Shown here: piece after piece, positions 1 through 11,253 of the stretch
Position numbering within the stretch: the first letter of the stretch is position 1
How the letters are laid out: each line of letters starts with the position of its first letter
NCBI GenBank assembly: GCA_009746045.1
Contig: RPFO01000978.1
Location: 1 to 64,000 of the forward strand
From: Mesostigma viride
Taxonomy: Eukaryota; Streptophyta; Mesostigmatophyceae; Mesostigmatales; Mesostigmataceae
Length of the DNA stretch: 64,000 bases
Reading direction: 5' to 3'
The notes under the pieces: generated by a model
Databases searched by the model: none
What the model saw: the letters and a program-made list of their open reading frames with translations, nothing else
What the model was told of the DNA's origin: nothing
Position numbers and translations under genes: made by a program

Positions 1-170
1 AACGAATTGAAGTGGTTCCGCGGCACAAGTGGATTGTCCGGATGGGTGGCCCGTAGTTGTCACAGCAGCGCCTTCCAGGAAATACCTCTGCAGCACACTT
101 GTAGAGGCCTTCCTTTTCCTGGTTTGCCTTGTTTGTGCTCACAACTTGGGGCATGGTGTTGGATATTTGT
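1..170 (-). CDS. Possible partial host exon running off the left edge
   Basis: On the minus strand a frame is open from a plausible 3' splice site (CAAACAG, about position 171) to the window edge, about 56 codons. The peptide has a pair of cysteines (RRCCDNYG) and a further Cys near the end, with no family I recognise. It could be a downstream exon of the minus-strand gene whose first exons are at 59579-59169, with Copia A in an intervening intron, but nothing proves that link. It is short and based on frame openness and one splice signal only. Confidence 0.25.
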
Positions 171-1713
171 CTGAACTTCCCTGTTTGGAGTCAGCAACAT
201 AAGAAATTAACAACGATGCAGAAACTAATTACAAGTACAACATAAGTCATGGATTTGGTGGGTGCAATTTACGCTGGGGACGCCAATAAACAAAGTTGCC
301 ATTATAAGCTCACATAATGCCATATGCCAATAATCCATTATCATGGGAAGATGCTTACAACAAAACCATTCCAGGACCATGTCGCTACAAGGCATGAGCG
401 AGTGCGAACGGGAAAATGAGATAACGACATGGAACGGGGCAACGGTACGTTGGAAAACGGTTGTCGCCGTGCTCCGACAATCGGTGCCGGCGCTGCCGCA
501 GTGGAGGTGCTCCAACATGGGACGTGGCGGGAGAAAGTGCGGAGAAGGTGGCGGAGGAGGTGCGGTGGCGGTGGCAAGGGTGGCAGGGTGCCGGTGCGTG
601 GGGCGGGGGGGGTGGCGGGAAGCAGAGAAAGATAATACGTGAGAGTACGTAATACGCAAAGAGTACCGTATCGTACGGCAAGCTGCGTATGATGTATAGT
701 CTGCGGACAAAAACGTATTCATATGCCACCACATACTTTCCTTTGCGGGGAAGGTGGCGGTGGGAGGGGAGGATGCTTCCCCGCGCTGTGAGGAAGGATG
801 CTTGCGTTGCCGCACCGGCTTTAGCGAGCGAGATAGCGGCGAACCAATTACGCGATGCCTGGTCGCCGAACTGACTGCGTTTTGGAGCGATGGCATTGTT
901 CCTTGTGCCAATGCAGGACAGGACTAAGGAGAGCACCTCGGATTATCCCTGGCTCAGCAACGCCGCAAAAGGAAAAAGGGCAGCGAAGAAAGAAGTTATG
1001 AACTAACCTCGATCGCCACCTCAAATGGCCAAGCAAGTCTAGGAATAGCTGCTGGGGGCTGCCAACATACTCCAAAAAATAAACCAACTTAAAATAGCTT
1101 CCGCTAGATCCCAATAGCTTTAGGCCCCGCGTTTGCCGACGTTGGCCCAAGAAGTATCTGAAAACAACTCATCATTGTGTATTCCGCTGGAAACTGAAAG
1201 GGAGCATTCAGTGCATTAGTCGTTATTAGGGTAGCATGGATTCCTTACCTCAGGACCAACATGTAGTGCCAATACGCCAAGGGTTTATATCCACATGTGG
1301 ATGTGAAATCTGCACCACTTGCGCGTGACAAGTATGAACATACCAACAAAGTTGCAGAGCAGCGTTCTCAGGGGGGCTATTACCAACAGATAAAGCCCCA
1401 TGGCATAACGCTTCCATCTCGTGCAAAAGGACAACTATGACCTAGAAATTCAGAAAATATATTCTTAGTCTTTCCCTCTACTCCTTGCTTACCTGGGTTG
1501 ATAGGCGCGACAACTGAAAACTTCGCAGGCACCCGCGCGCGCTCTTGCACCGCCACATGCCCTACATGGATAACCACCAACCAAACATGAAAAAAGTTAT
1601 AACTAGAAGGATTAAGGAAAGAGGAAATGCATTTAATTCATATAGTTTAATATCGCCCATGAAATTGTATGTTGAAGTAATAATGGGCCGAAATATGCAC
1701 ATCGGGAACACGT
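171..1713. other. No gene supported; unclassified intergenic or intronic DNA
   Basis: Open frames here, including a 228-codon one on the minus strand at 225-911, have no domain, biased low-complexity composition (Pro/His/Ser-rich) and overlap other frames equally well. A purine-rich G-run tract lies near 540-620. I see no RNA gene or clear transposon end. Confidence 0.5.
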
Positions 1714-1986
1714 CCCATTACAGGGGCAGCTCACGTAGGTGGGACGCGAGTGGAACACTTTTCACCTAGGAGAGACCAGGTTCAGGTACGTGGAACAGCC
1801 ATGTTTCAGGTATTCATGTAAGTGGGACAGGGTAGCTTTCAAAATTCAGTGTGGTGGGACAGTTACATGTTCAAAATTCAGGTCGGTGGGACAGGCAAAT
1901 TTTCAATTACATGTAGGTGGGACACATGTTCATACACATACAAAACACAGGTTGGTGGGACATGTCCCACCGAGTTGTGTGGCATG
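1714..1986 (+). repeat. Degenerate GGTGGGAC minisatellite, target of Copia A
   Basis: About seven imperfect units of roughly 30-40 bp each carry a GTAGGTGGGACA-like core (for example near 1736, 1851, 1886, 1915 and 1954). The left edge (about 1717-1746) reappears in reverse complement at 63512-63541, so this looks like the end of a dispersed repeat family. Copia A is inserted at its right end with TSD GCATG at 1982-1986 and 10384-10388. Confidence 0.7.
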
Positions 1987-2639
1987 ATTTGCGCAGCAAC
2001 TCGTCAGCAGAGCTTGTGAGCTCCTGGTCCTTGCCGGCTGGAATGACCCTAGGCTGCTGGCTAGCAACCTTTATCCTCACACCAGGCCTACGACCCTCGA
2101 TAGGCTCGCCACTCGTCGTGACGACCAAGGTTCGTGTGTGAAGACGCTCGTTGCCTCGTTGAGCCTCGAGCTATATGCAACCTCGTTCCATCCTTGTTCC
2201 TCGGTCATGAGCAACGCTGGGCAACGCTACATTGCCAGAGCCTCGTATCGCTGCCCTGCATCCTGTTGCAGGCAGCATACAGGAATCTCTGGCTATCCTG
2301 TGTCTAGGACAGCACAGGACCTGCCACAGTCCTGCAAGGACTTACATCCTTGCAGACCTGCTGGCTGGTTACTGGCTTCTACTAGCCACAGTACCGTTGA
2401 GCCCTCAGTACACTGTGTCCCAGTCACGTGAGAGTACAGGCTAAGCCTGTGCAGGCACGGCCTGCCACGTGTCCTGTCCACTATGCCCTGAGTGTGCCCC
2501 GCCCTCGCCCACCGGTCGGCAGTACTTCGGGACTTGATAACTTTCTAGTCCCTTGTCTGTTCTAGGCGGTTGACACGGCGTTGGAAAGGTCTCCTCAACC
2601 TGCATCCATCTAGCACATTGGTGCCCCAATATGCTAACT
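1987..2639 (-). repeat. 3' LTR of Copia A
   Basis: It is a direct copy of 9730-10383, with a few substitutions and one missing T relative to it. Similarity ends abruptly at 2639/10383. It is the 3' LTR because the coding frames run on the minus strand. Confidence 0.9.
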
Positions 2640-3576
2640 CCAACCCTTTCTTGTTTTGGAGCTTGGACCAGCCTGAGAACCTATCAGCCACTGTCCCCAC
2701 AAGCCTTCAGACATCTGATCCCTCCCAGAGACCAGACCTGCCTTTTCTTTTGGAACCTGAGGTGCCTCCAAATATTAGCTAGGCCTGCTCATTGGTTCAA
2801 AGGTTGCCCTCTGACCCACATGACATCCCAACCCTTTCTTTGGGAACCTGGTGTAGATTAAAGTTAGGTCTTCACTTAGTCAGAGGAGTTTGGATAGAGG
2901 AGTCCATGAACGTACTATTGTGAGTTCCTGGTCATCCAGTTATCACAGGCGCCCGTTCATATGGCGCCCGCCACGGAGCCTCCTTTATCTTTTAAATCCT
3001 TCCAAAGACTGAGAGAGCCCTGACAAATGTTAGCCAACACATGGGGAGCCCATGTCCTCACTGAGGGATAAACTCAGGATTCATACATGCCAGGCTGAGG
3101 TCAGCTGGGGAATCGAACCCCACCCCATATCCTCCAGGTTTGGATCAGCTCCTGGAACTGAGCATCACAAACAACAAGACATGACAATAACAAGATTATG
3201 TTTTATTATAAAGGAGTATAACCCATAGTGAGGCCCCTGGCAACCACGTCCAACATGGTCACACAACCAGGGATTTTATTAGCATGCAACAGGTTGGTTA
3301 CAGAGAATATATACAAATGTACAGCAACCTGTTAGAGCCAACACTTGGGCTGCCCTTGCAGGGTCCATTCCATGAAGACCCAAGGCCCATTACAAAGTCC
3401 TTAAGACTCTTCTGCAGCTCCATGACAGAGCCAGGCGAAATTCTCAGCCAGGGGAGTGACTCCACCCTGACCCCTGTCCAGCAGAGTGTGTCTGAACTCT
3501 GAAGGACCTGCTGTCAGCCACCACGTGGCTGCCCAGCCCACTGGGATGCCTCCCACCTAGAGCAAGGCTGTTTGGT
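2640..3576 (-). other. Copia A 3' non-coding region with polypurine tract
   Basis: This stretch lies between the end of the RT/RNase H frame and the 3' LTR. On the minus strand it ends in a purine-rich AAGAAAGGGTTGG tract touching the LTR. A similar AAAGGGTTGGG tract occurs again about 190 bp further inside (near 2830). No ORF with support is present. Confidence 0.7.
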
Positions 3577-5940
3577 CTACTCTGGCCCTCCCCCCTTGGA
3601 GGCCATGAGCCCACGAAGCAAAGGGTATTGCAGCTCAGCCTTCTCCTCCAGCTTGGTGAGAGCATCTGCAGGGTTGTCCACGCCAGCCACATGTTCAATG
3701 TTAGCTAAGCAAGACATTTCCTTGAGCAACAAATAATCAAGGTCCCTGCTCCTGGCCAGCTGCCTGTGCACAAACTGCACCATGCCCATGCTGTCAGTTC
3801 TTACCAGTGTGTGCATCTGCAACCGACAGGAAGCCACTTGACATAGCTGGTAAAATAGCTCCCTCAAGTAAAGAGCAGTATGAAGCCCTTCACAGATTGC
3901 CCTGCACTCAGCAATGTCACTGCTGGGAGTTACCCTGTTTTGCAACCGACTGTACCAGCAGACCAGAGAGGACTGTTCCTGCACCAGGGATATTAATGCT
4001 GCTGCACGGCCCCTGACCTCTGTGACCTTCCTACTATCCATAGAACTGTCCACATAGAGCATCATGTCAAAAGGCCTGTACAAATCCAAAGGACCCAGCA
4101 TGAGAGGGGGAGACATGCGAACAGCCTCTACCACTCTCTCAGCACCCACCTCAACCAGTTGGGAATCGGTCAACCGACTCAGTACCAACAGGTCAGGAGC
4201 ACAAATGCTGGCCAGCCATGCCAACATACCTCGTATTGTTGCACATCTGGCCTGGGTGATGGGCTCCTGCAAGGCATCTATGATCTGCTGAGGATAATCC
4301 TTACCACCCTCCAGCTGGATGGACCATGTACCCTGCTGATGGACCAAGGTCGCCTGCATTCCACAAAACACCATGGGCTCATTCTCAACCATGTACTGGA
4401 TCTTACCCAGTTCAAACCGTTTCTGGATCCTGGCCAGAGTCAACTCTTGCCAAGTGGGATGGCCCAGGAGATGCAGATCATCACCATGCAGGGAGGCAAA
4501 CGCTGGCAGCCCCTCATAGCTACCCTGAAACAGACAAGGATCAACTGGAGAGACTGAGAGACCACAGACAGACCTGAGGTACTTCTCCAAGCTCTTCCTC
4601 CAGATGATGGGACTCGATCTAAGGCCTTCCACGCCTTTGAGAATCCTCAAATACCTCGTCTTCAGCTCTGCCCTCCACACTGCAGGCACCTTAACAAAGA
4701 AAGGGGGTATTGTGCGCCAAGTATCCTGTGCTTCCTGCTGATCACCCTTAAGAAAAGCCCTCTTGAAATCTACCAACACAGAGCTATAGGGTATCCCCTT
4801 CTGCAGAAAAGACAAATAAATGCACAACAAAATCCTCCATGTATCATGCAGCATCCCTGGTGTGTAAAGCTCCTCATCTGCTAACTGTCCAGTGCCATGG
4901 TACTCAGTCACAACTGGTCTAACATGTGGCACCTGCACGCCATCTACCTCCTTGAGCTTGAGGACAAACATCAACCTGAGCAGCTGGTGATCCTCAGGGA
5001 GGACATCCACAGGCTCTGCACAGTTGGCAACTATCCACTCATGCCCAGAAGCAACAAAGCCAAGAGTCCATGCCTTAGCCATCTTGGGGCTTTGCATCAT
5101 CTCCACTAGCTTGCGCCAAGGTACAGGACTCGTTCCTGGGATCTGGTACCTCTGCACACCCAACTCACGTGGGTCAAACGTAGTAGGGAGGATCAGCAGG
5201 TCCCCAGCAATGGGCTCCTTTGTATCAGGACCCTCTGCCTCTAGACCCCTCACAGCCCTTACAGCCACACTAAGACCCTGGGAGTAGCGATATCTCTGCA
5301 AGGGAAGGCGGCCCTGCCCTTCTAATGCTAGCTCCTCAGAGGATATCCTCACCCCTGGTAAGCACAAGAAGTTCTGACCTAGAATGGCAGGCCCCTGATA
5401 CCCTTCAACCACACTGAACGTGGTGGGCACCCCCAGGATAGGCACACTCACTTCTCCCAAGATCTTCATGGACACATTCCCAGAGAAATCAGACACAGCT
5501 AGGCAGCTAGGGGATGACCACTGCAAGCCTGCAGCATCCTCTACCCTTAGAATGGACACCTGTGAGTTGGTATCCACTTCTAGTGCTGGTGCCCCACATG
5601 ACCCCCATCCCGTGAGCTTAGATACCTTGGGATCACGCTTGCTGTTCTGCAGAGCTCGAATGATGTCCGCCATAAGCAGCCCCCTGGACTGTGGTGCAGC
5701 CCTGGCCACCTCTGGCCTTGTGACAGACGTCTCAGCAGACTCCTGCTCACCCTCATCCATCCAGGACAGACCATAATCCAAGCATGGTGGGTTAGCATCT
5801 GCTGCCTGGCTCTCATCCTGCTCATCTCCCTCCAAGGGAGGATCAGGGCCGTCTTCAGGCCAGATTGCAGTTGGCCTTCTCTCCTTGACGTGAGCCCAGG
5901 ATAGCCTGTACACGTGCTTGGGATTACTCTCCAAAGCCAC
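3577..5940 (-). CDS. pol: Copia A pol: protease-like, reverse transcriptase and RNase H
   Basis: A single 787-codon frame. A retropepsin-like segment comes first: VDTNSQVSI around Asp123, then AILGQNFL some 70 residues on, which matches the ILGxxFL flap-proximal motif; the usual DTG is DTN. The Copia reverse transcriptase follows, with VDFKRAFLKG (motif A aspartate) and HGDD at residue 485 (4477-4488) in place of YVDD. RNase H is C-terminal, with YVDSSMDS, SDIAECRA and NPADALTK motifs. The start codon is uncertain: the frame overlaps the upstream integrase frame by about 360 bp, so a frameshift or spliced fusion probably joins them. The RT copies element RNA into cDNA in virus-like particles. 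Protease after integrase is not the standard Copia order. Confidence 0.9.
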   Translation of the reverse strand: MALESNPKHVYRLSWAHVKERRPTAIWPEDGPDPPLEGDEQDESQAADANPPCLDYGLSWMDEGEQESAETSVTRPEVARAAPQSRGLLMADIIRALQNSKRDPKVSKLTGWGSCGAPALEVDTNSQVSILRVEDAAGLQWSSPSCLAVSDFSGNVSMKILGEVSVPILGVPTTFSVVEGYQGPAILGQNFLCLPGVRISSEELALEGQGRLPLQRYRYSQGLSVAVRAVRGLEAEGPDTKEPIAGDLLILPTTFDPRELGVQRYQIPGTSPVPWRKLVEMMQSPKMAKAWTLGFVASGHEWIVANCAEPVDVLPEDHQLLRLMFVLKLKEVDGVQVPHVRPVVTEYHGTGQLADEELYTPGMLHDTWRILLCIYLSFLQKGIPYSSVLVDFKRAFLKGDQQEAQDTWRTIPPFFVKVPAVWRAELKTRYLRILKGVEGLRSSPIIWRKSLEKYLRSVCGLSVSPVDPCLFQGSYEGLPAFASLHGDDLHLLGHPTWQELTLARIQKRFELGKIQYMVENEPMVFCGMQATLVHQQGTWSIQLEGGKDYPQQIIDALQEPITQARCATIRGMLAWLASICAPDLLVLSRLTDSQLVEVGAERVVEAVRMSPPLMLGPLDLYRPFDMMLYVDSSMDSRKVTEVRGRAAALISLVQEQSSLVCWYSRLQNRVTPSSDIAECRAICEGLHTALYLRELFYQLCQVASCRLQMHTLVRTDSMGMVQFVHRQLARSRDLDYLLLKEMSCLANIEHVAGVDNPADALTKLEEKAELQYPLLRGLMASKGGGPE

Positions 5941-7163
5941 CAGACAAGAATGGTTAGCTTCTCAACATGGGTTACCTGCCCATCTTGCCACTTGCCACGC
6001 TTGCCTGGTAATGACGGTTCCTTCCACATCCTGACCCTCAGTCCCACCTGGGGCCTCAGCATTTTCCAACCCTTGTCCTTACGCCTCAATCTGGAAAACA
6101 CCCTGTCTGCCTTCTTCAGGCAGGCTGCCACCACGTCCTGTGATAGCATACCAAACTGCAATGCCAGGGGAGAGACTGCCACACCATCATAGTAATAGGT
6201 TACCCTGTGGTTAAGCTGCTCCTCAATCCCCTTACACCAAGCTGCTTTCTCTAGAGCTGATGCCACAACAGGCACACTCCTAGCTGCTAGCACCACTGTT
6301 TTTACTTCACGTATAGATCTCTCTACAGCTCCCTGCTGCCCATGGGATTCCCTAGGGACCACTACCAACTTACAAGGAAGCTGGTCAGCCAGCTTGATCA
6401 AGCAGTCAAACTGCAAGTCAGCTTGCACCTTGGTGTACACCCCAAAGCCTGGCAACAAAGACTGGAGACCCATCAACAGCTGATGCTCCTGCATTCCAGG
6501 AAGAATGGTCAGCAACCTATATCTGCTAAACCTATCCACCCCCACCAACAGATACATGCCCCTGATGTGTTGGATGTCCACCTGGATATCCCCCCGCTCT
6601 CTAGCAGGTTCTCTGGCATGGGACTGTGGGAGGCGAACAGCATTCTCCTGACAGACACAATTCTGAGCAGCTGCACTGCAGGCCTCTAGCAAAGGCTCCT
6701 TGCCAATCTTCCAAGCAAACATCTCTGCCTGCTTAGAGTGGCCAAAGATATGGTGTAGAGTGTTTCCAGCCTGAGCATAGCTCAACCCCCTGTCAGCCTG
6801 GCTGCACAGAGAGGAACGTGACAAAGACTGTGTGCTTGGGATAGCACGACCCACCTGCTGTTCTCTTGCTCCAGGGACCTCCTCCAAGGTAGCTCGGCTC
6901 CCAGAGCCAGCCCCGGTTCCCACAGAAGCTGCAGGTCCTTCCAGTCTGGCGGCTTGACTCCCAGAGTCAACCCCAACAACTGGAGACCCTGCACCTGCCA
7001 CAGGCACAGGGAATTCCACTGCTGCAGCAGCGTTATTGCAATCATTGAGTGGAAGCACCTCATCATTCCCAACCCCTTGCTGCTGCACAAGAGGGACACC
7101 CCCATTACTATGTACAACTGTTCGTCCCACTAGGGGTGATTGACTATTTACAGGGGACAACAT
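5580..7163 (-). CDS. int: Copia A integrase
   Basis: A 527-codon frame. An HHCC-type zinc site is recognisable (LHHIFGHSK near residue 133, then CVCQ), followed by the DDE core: DIQVDIQHI, VDRFSRYRL, an aspartate in QADLQFD and the glutamate in GQQGAVERSIREVK. The integrase joins cDNA ends to target DNA. The last 120 codons (below about 5940) are probably out of frame, because the protease/RT frame takes over there. No protease motif lies upstream of the integrase, which makes the order gag-IN-PR-RT-RH. Confidence 0.85.
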   Translation of the reverse strand: MLSPVNSQSPLVGRTVVHSNGGVPLVQQQGVGNDEVLPLNDCNNAAAAVEFPVPVAGAGSPVVGVDSGSQAARLEGPAASVGTGAGSGSRATLEEVPGAREQQVGRAIPSTQSLSRSSLCSQADRGLSYAQAGNTLHHIFGHSKQAEMFAWKIGKEPLLEACSAAAQNCVCQENAVRLPQSHAREPARERGDIQVDIQHIRGMYLLVGVDRFSRYRLLTILPGMQEHQLLMGLQSLLPGFGVYTKVQADLQFDCLIKLADQLPCKLVVVPRESHGQQGAVERSIREVKTVVLAARSVPVVASALEKAAWCKGIEEQLNHRVTYYYDGVAVSPLALQFGMLSQDVVAACLKKADRVFSRLRRKDKGWKMLRPQVGLRVRMWKEPSLPGKRGKWQDGQVTHVEKLTILVWWLWRVIPSTCTGYPGLTSRREGQLQSGLKTALILPWREMSRMRARQQMLTHHAWIMVCPGWMRVSRSLLRRLSQGQRWPGLHHSPGGCLWRTSFELCRTASVIPRYLSSRDGGHVGHQH

Positions 7164-7169
7164 CTCAAG

Positions 7170-9704
7170 TCATGGCTTACCCACCTGGCCAGAGCCTGCT
7201 CCAGCAGACTTGGCCTGGTCTGGGCAGTCACGTCGCCAATGACCCGTCCTGCCACATCCAAAGCATTTGTCATCCTTCCCAGCAGCAGCCTTCTTCAGGC
7301 CACCCTGGTTCTGGCTGCTCTGACTGGCCTGGGTGCCCTGGCCCTGGCTCTTGCCTTGCCCTTGGCCACCCTTGTTCTGCTGACCACCCTGGTGACCACC
7401 AGCCTGCTGCTGACCCTTGCCTTTGGATCCCTGCTGCTGGCCCTTGCCACCCTGGTTACCATTCTGCCTGCGCCTGTTAGCCCTCTGACGCCTACTAGGT
7501 CTGGTTTCTCCCTGAGCACCCTGCCCAGGGGCGTCACCATGGACCTGATGAGCGGAGGCTGAAGGGGCACCAGTCACCTGGATTGCCTTGCAAGCAGCAT
7601 TGTCAGATGGACGGATATTAAAATAACCTTTTGCAAGGCTGGCCACGTCCCATCTGTCTGATCAGCAAACATCCTAGCTGCATTTCTCCCATCCACACTC
7701 AGCCCCATGCGATCCAGGAAGTAATCTGCCACTGCTCTATCAGTCAGATTGAAGCCATGCTTGGCCCCCTTCTCCCTGATGCGTGTGAGCCGCTGCAGCT
7801 CCTCAGCTATTGTGCCCTTGATCTCAAAGGTATCATAGCTGAGCTTATAGTGATTAGTGAGGTTGAGTACCTTATCAGAAACTCCTGACGTAGGCCCTCT
7901 AGGAACTGAGACCAAGTCAGCTTGTCCTTGACAGCTTGCCTAGCCTTGTCCCTCACACGCTCACTGGAATCCCTATTAGTCGTGGATGTGTGGAATACCT
8001 GCACAAGGTTGACAGTGGGATCTACAGAGCATGAAACTAGCTCCATATCCTCCAACCACTTGTCTAGCTCTTCCTGTCCCACAGGAGGCTTGAGAGGCTT
8101 CTGGCCATTCATCACAGCCACAGCACTCATATGAGGTCTAGTCCCAGGCAAAGCACGAGGGTCACTGCCAATGACAGCAGCTCCTACAGGTGCTAATGGC
8201 GCAGGAACATAGCTGCAGGAACACCAGACGCAGGCACACATGGTCTCTTACCAGGTGCTTGACGTTCAGCATCATTCTGGCCCTCCCCCGTCAGCACCAC
8301 GCCGTCGGTTGGCCACCCTGCACGCTCCTCCCCTTGTGCCACCTCTTTCCTCTTCCGGTTGGATGCCCTCCTGCCATTGACGCCCTCTGCCGTTGGGATC
8401 GCCTGTCCCTCTGGCACGACGTTGGCGGGGCCTCCTGTGTCTGCCCTTGCCTCACCCCGCCATCCCCCGCTCCCGCCCCGCTCCCGCTGCCGCCCCGCGC
8501 GTGTTACGAAGCATTATAAAATACCACAGACAACACACGCAGATACGGTTGCTGGAACCCACTCAGGCTCACGCACTTACTCCAGACGAGGCCGCCTCCT
8601 GGCTTGCACTCGCCTGCCCCTCCTCACGGTCTTGACGCTGCTCAACACCCTCAGCAACCGGTATGGCTGCTGCTGCCTCTGCGACAATCTGGAGGTCTGG
8701 GTTGAACTCTCCCAGCACGCAGGTCACAGGTCGCCCGTCTGCCTTGCGTTCGACTGGATGTTGTGTCTCACCTGGGTTGCGATGCCAAGCAAGATCGCGT
8801 ACCCACCGCTTACCGCCGCCGACAAGCTCGTTCTGCTCGCCTCGGCCGTAACGATCGTACTCGTGAGTCACCTCACGAGGGATATGCAGATCAGCTCTCT
8901 GCCTTGCCTCGTAGGTCTCGGTAGTGCCGTCGCCCTCGTTTATCTGCTGGGCTGAGCGCTTGACGGAGCCCTCTGGCTTGTCAGTCCACTCAAAATGGAC
9001 GTCTTCAGGCGTCTTCTCGACCCCGTGACAATCTCCACCTCCGGACCCCACGCAGTGGTGTTTTCCGGCCTCGGTGTATCAAGCCTGGAGTACACTCCGA
9101 AAGGCTGCGTAGTAATATAGAACCTGTCTGCGTACCCTCTCGACTCTTGCAAAAGGACAGCAACAAGATTCTCAATGGTTTGGGCAAATACCTCCGCCGT
9201 GCTCCAAGGATTCACCGCCTCCCGAGCACGCGCGTTCCGGATGATGTCGGCGTCTGGTACCCCCTCTCCTAGCACTGCTGTAGCCACCCAGTGGTTAAAC
9301 AGTCGGGTGCTGCCGAGCGCTGTTGCCACAATCTGGCTAAGCGCCTCCCTGGCTAGGTCGAGACCGGCTAGCGTGATATGGGCGCCCTGATAAGCGACCT
9401 CCACACGATTAGCAGTTTCAGCTAGCGCGTCCCGAATACGCACCAACTCTTCCACCGCCACTCGCCCCGTCTCACCTGGAGAAATCACGACGCGAGCCCG
9501 TTGTATAATCGGGTCCGCCGCCGCTGGCCTGCTGCCTCCCCCACTCACCGCCACCCACCCCTCTTCTGCCAAGTGCCTCGCTACGTAGGCCGCTTGCACG
9601 AATGTTGGAGCGTTTGCTTGGTTACGGTAGGGGAAAAACGCTTGCGCGTCTCTCTGCTCGTTCGCCTCACCAGCACCGTGGCTGCTTGACGATGAACCAG
9701 ACAT
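7170..9704 (-). pseudogene. gag: Copia A gag, broken into several frames
   Basis: The likely ATG is at 9704 (MSGSSSSSHGAG), about 25 bp inside the 5' LTR. The first frame runs to 8940, another covers 9051-8569, and capsid-like helical sequence follows in pieces at 8241-7807 and 7915-7574. The last piece (7646-7170) is rich in Gly/Gln/Lys and carries a CCHC zinc knuckle, CFGCGRTGHWRRDC. Frame changes near 9000, 7870 and 7620 mean the copy cannot make one Gag as read. Between about 8240 and 8570 the frame is uncertain. Gag would form the particle and bind RNA through the knuckle. Confidence 0.75.
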
Positions 9705-9729
9705 GAAAGCGCTTGGAAGCAATAGTACG

Positions 9730-10383
9730 ATTTGCGCAGCAACTCGTCAGCAGAGCATGTGAGCTCCTGGTCCTTGCCGGCTGGAATGACCCTAGGCTGC
9801 TGGCTAGCAACCTTTATCCTCACACCAGGCCTACGACCCTCGATAGGCTCGCCACTCGTCGTGACGACCAAGGTTCGTGTGTGAAGACGCTCGTTGCCTC
9901 GTTGAGCCTCGAGCTATATGCAACCTCGTTCCATCCTTGTTCCTCGGTCATGAGCAACGCTGGGCAACGCTACATTGCCAGAGCCTCGTATCGCTGCCCT
10001 GCATCCTTGTTGCAGGCAGCATACAGGAATCTCTGGCTATCCTGTGTCTAGGACAGCACAGGACCTGCCACAGTCCTGCAAGGACTTACATCCTTGCAGA
10101 CCTGCTGGCTGGTTACTTGCTTCTACTAGCCACAGTACCGTTGAGCCCTCAGTACACTGTGTCCCAGTCACGTGAGTGTACAGGCTAAGCCTGTGCAGGC
10201 ACGGCCTGCCACGTGTCCTGTCCACTATGCCCTGAGCGTGCCCCGCCCTCGCCCACCGGTCGGCAGTACTTCGGGACTTGATAACTTTCTAGTCCCTTGT
10301 CTGTTCTAGGCGGTTGACACGGCGTTGGAAAGGTCTCCTCAACCTGCATCCATCTAGCACATTGGTGCCCCAATATGCTAACT
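9730..10383 (-). repeat. 5' LTR of Copia A
   Basis: It is the near-identical partner of 1987-2639. The outer edge (AGTTAG on the minus strand) abuts TSD GCATG at 10384-10388. Transcription of the element would start here and run toward lower coordinates. Confidence 0.9.
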
Positions 10384-10388
10384 GCATG

Positions 10389-11253
10389 GATATGTAACAC
10401 CTATAATGCGCTAGTTTCAGCTATACTGTCTGCACTCGTTTCAGTGCTATATAAACTGTGCCGGAAAGGTCACGGCAAGCCCTACCTAGCCTATTCAAGG
10501 TGTGCCAGAAATACGGCAGGCGGGTGCGATTATTAATGACGCAACCGGCAACCCTAATACCTCCGTTTACAACATGATGGCCAGATATTAAAAACATGAA
10601 GGGCAGTTGGGCCCACAGGGAAAAGTCTACATCGCAACAAGGCACCATGCGACTCCGCAGTCAGCGATCACAAACGTTTGCTTCACCCTTTCCGTGCGCT
10701 TCTGCTCATGCTGTTTAGGGTACCTGCACATAAGAAACGTGCCAAGACACACAACCACACACCATAATAATGCATTACAAATGCGAAGTACAATGCTGTT
10801 GTTGTTGTTGTTGGTTGTTGTGGTGGTGGTGGTGGTGGCGGCGGCGGCGGCGGTACATGGTGGTGGTGGGGGTTGGGGGTTGGGGTGGGGGTGGGGGTGT
10901 GGGGGTGTGGGGGTGTGGGGGGGTGCGTCCCTGTGTTGTGGTGCGTGTGCGTGTGACAGTGCATATGTACGTGTGATGAACGCGTGATGTGTGATGGGTG
11001 ATGTGTGATGTGCGATGTGTGATGGGTGATGTGTGATCGATGTGTGATGTGTGATGTGTGTGTGCTCATACGCCTACTAATATGTTGGCCCATTTGATCA
11101 TGCCGACGTGACCTGTCGCATGTGTGCGGTAGACATATGTACTGCATGCTACCTAGTCACACATGGCATGGGTTTGCAGAGTTACATACAGAGTGTACAT
11201 TCTTGTCACATAAATGGTCCAGTATATCTTGGAGCCAACCCATGCAACGATAC
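10389..11253. other. No gene supported; contains microsatellites
   Basis: Two low-complexity tracts dominate. Positions 10796-10932 pass from GTT repeats to GGT, GGC and GGGGT repeats. Positions 10977-11062 hold GTGATGT-type repeats. Open frames across these tracts are compositional. The remaining sequence shows no recognisable feature. Confidence 0.6.

Larger units (their letters stand above)
1987..10383 (-). mobile_element. Copia A: Ty1/copia-type LTR retrotransposon
   Basis: This 8.4-kb element is flanked by the 5-bp direct repeat GCATG (1982-1986, 10384-10388) and bounded by two LTRs of about 653 bp. Internal frames read on the minus strand in the order gag (broken), integrase, protease-like, reverse transcriptase, RNase H. 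The purine-rich tract AAGAAAGGGTTGG lies just inside the 3' LTR at about 2640-2652 and confirms orientation. On the minus strand the LTR starts AGTTAG and ends GCAAAT, not TG...CA. The two LTRs differ at about five or six positions by eye, so insertion is fairly recent. gag carries several frame breaks, so this copy is probably not autonomous as read. Confidence 0.92.

Noticed and set aside
225-911. 228-codon minus-strand ORF as a gene
   Set aside because: Low-complexity Pro/His/Ser composition, no domain, and equally long overlapping frames.
10607-11147. ORFs over the GTT/GGT/GTGATGT repeats
   Set aside because: Compositional, open in several frames on both strands.
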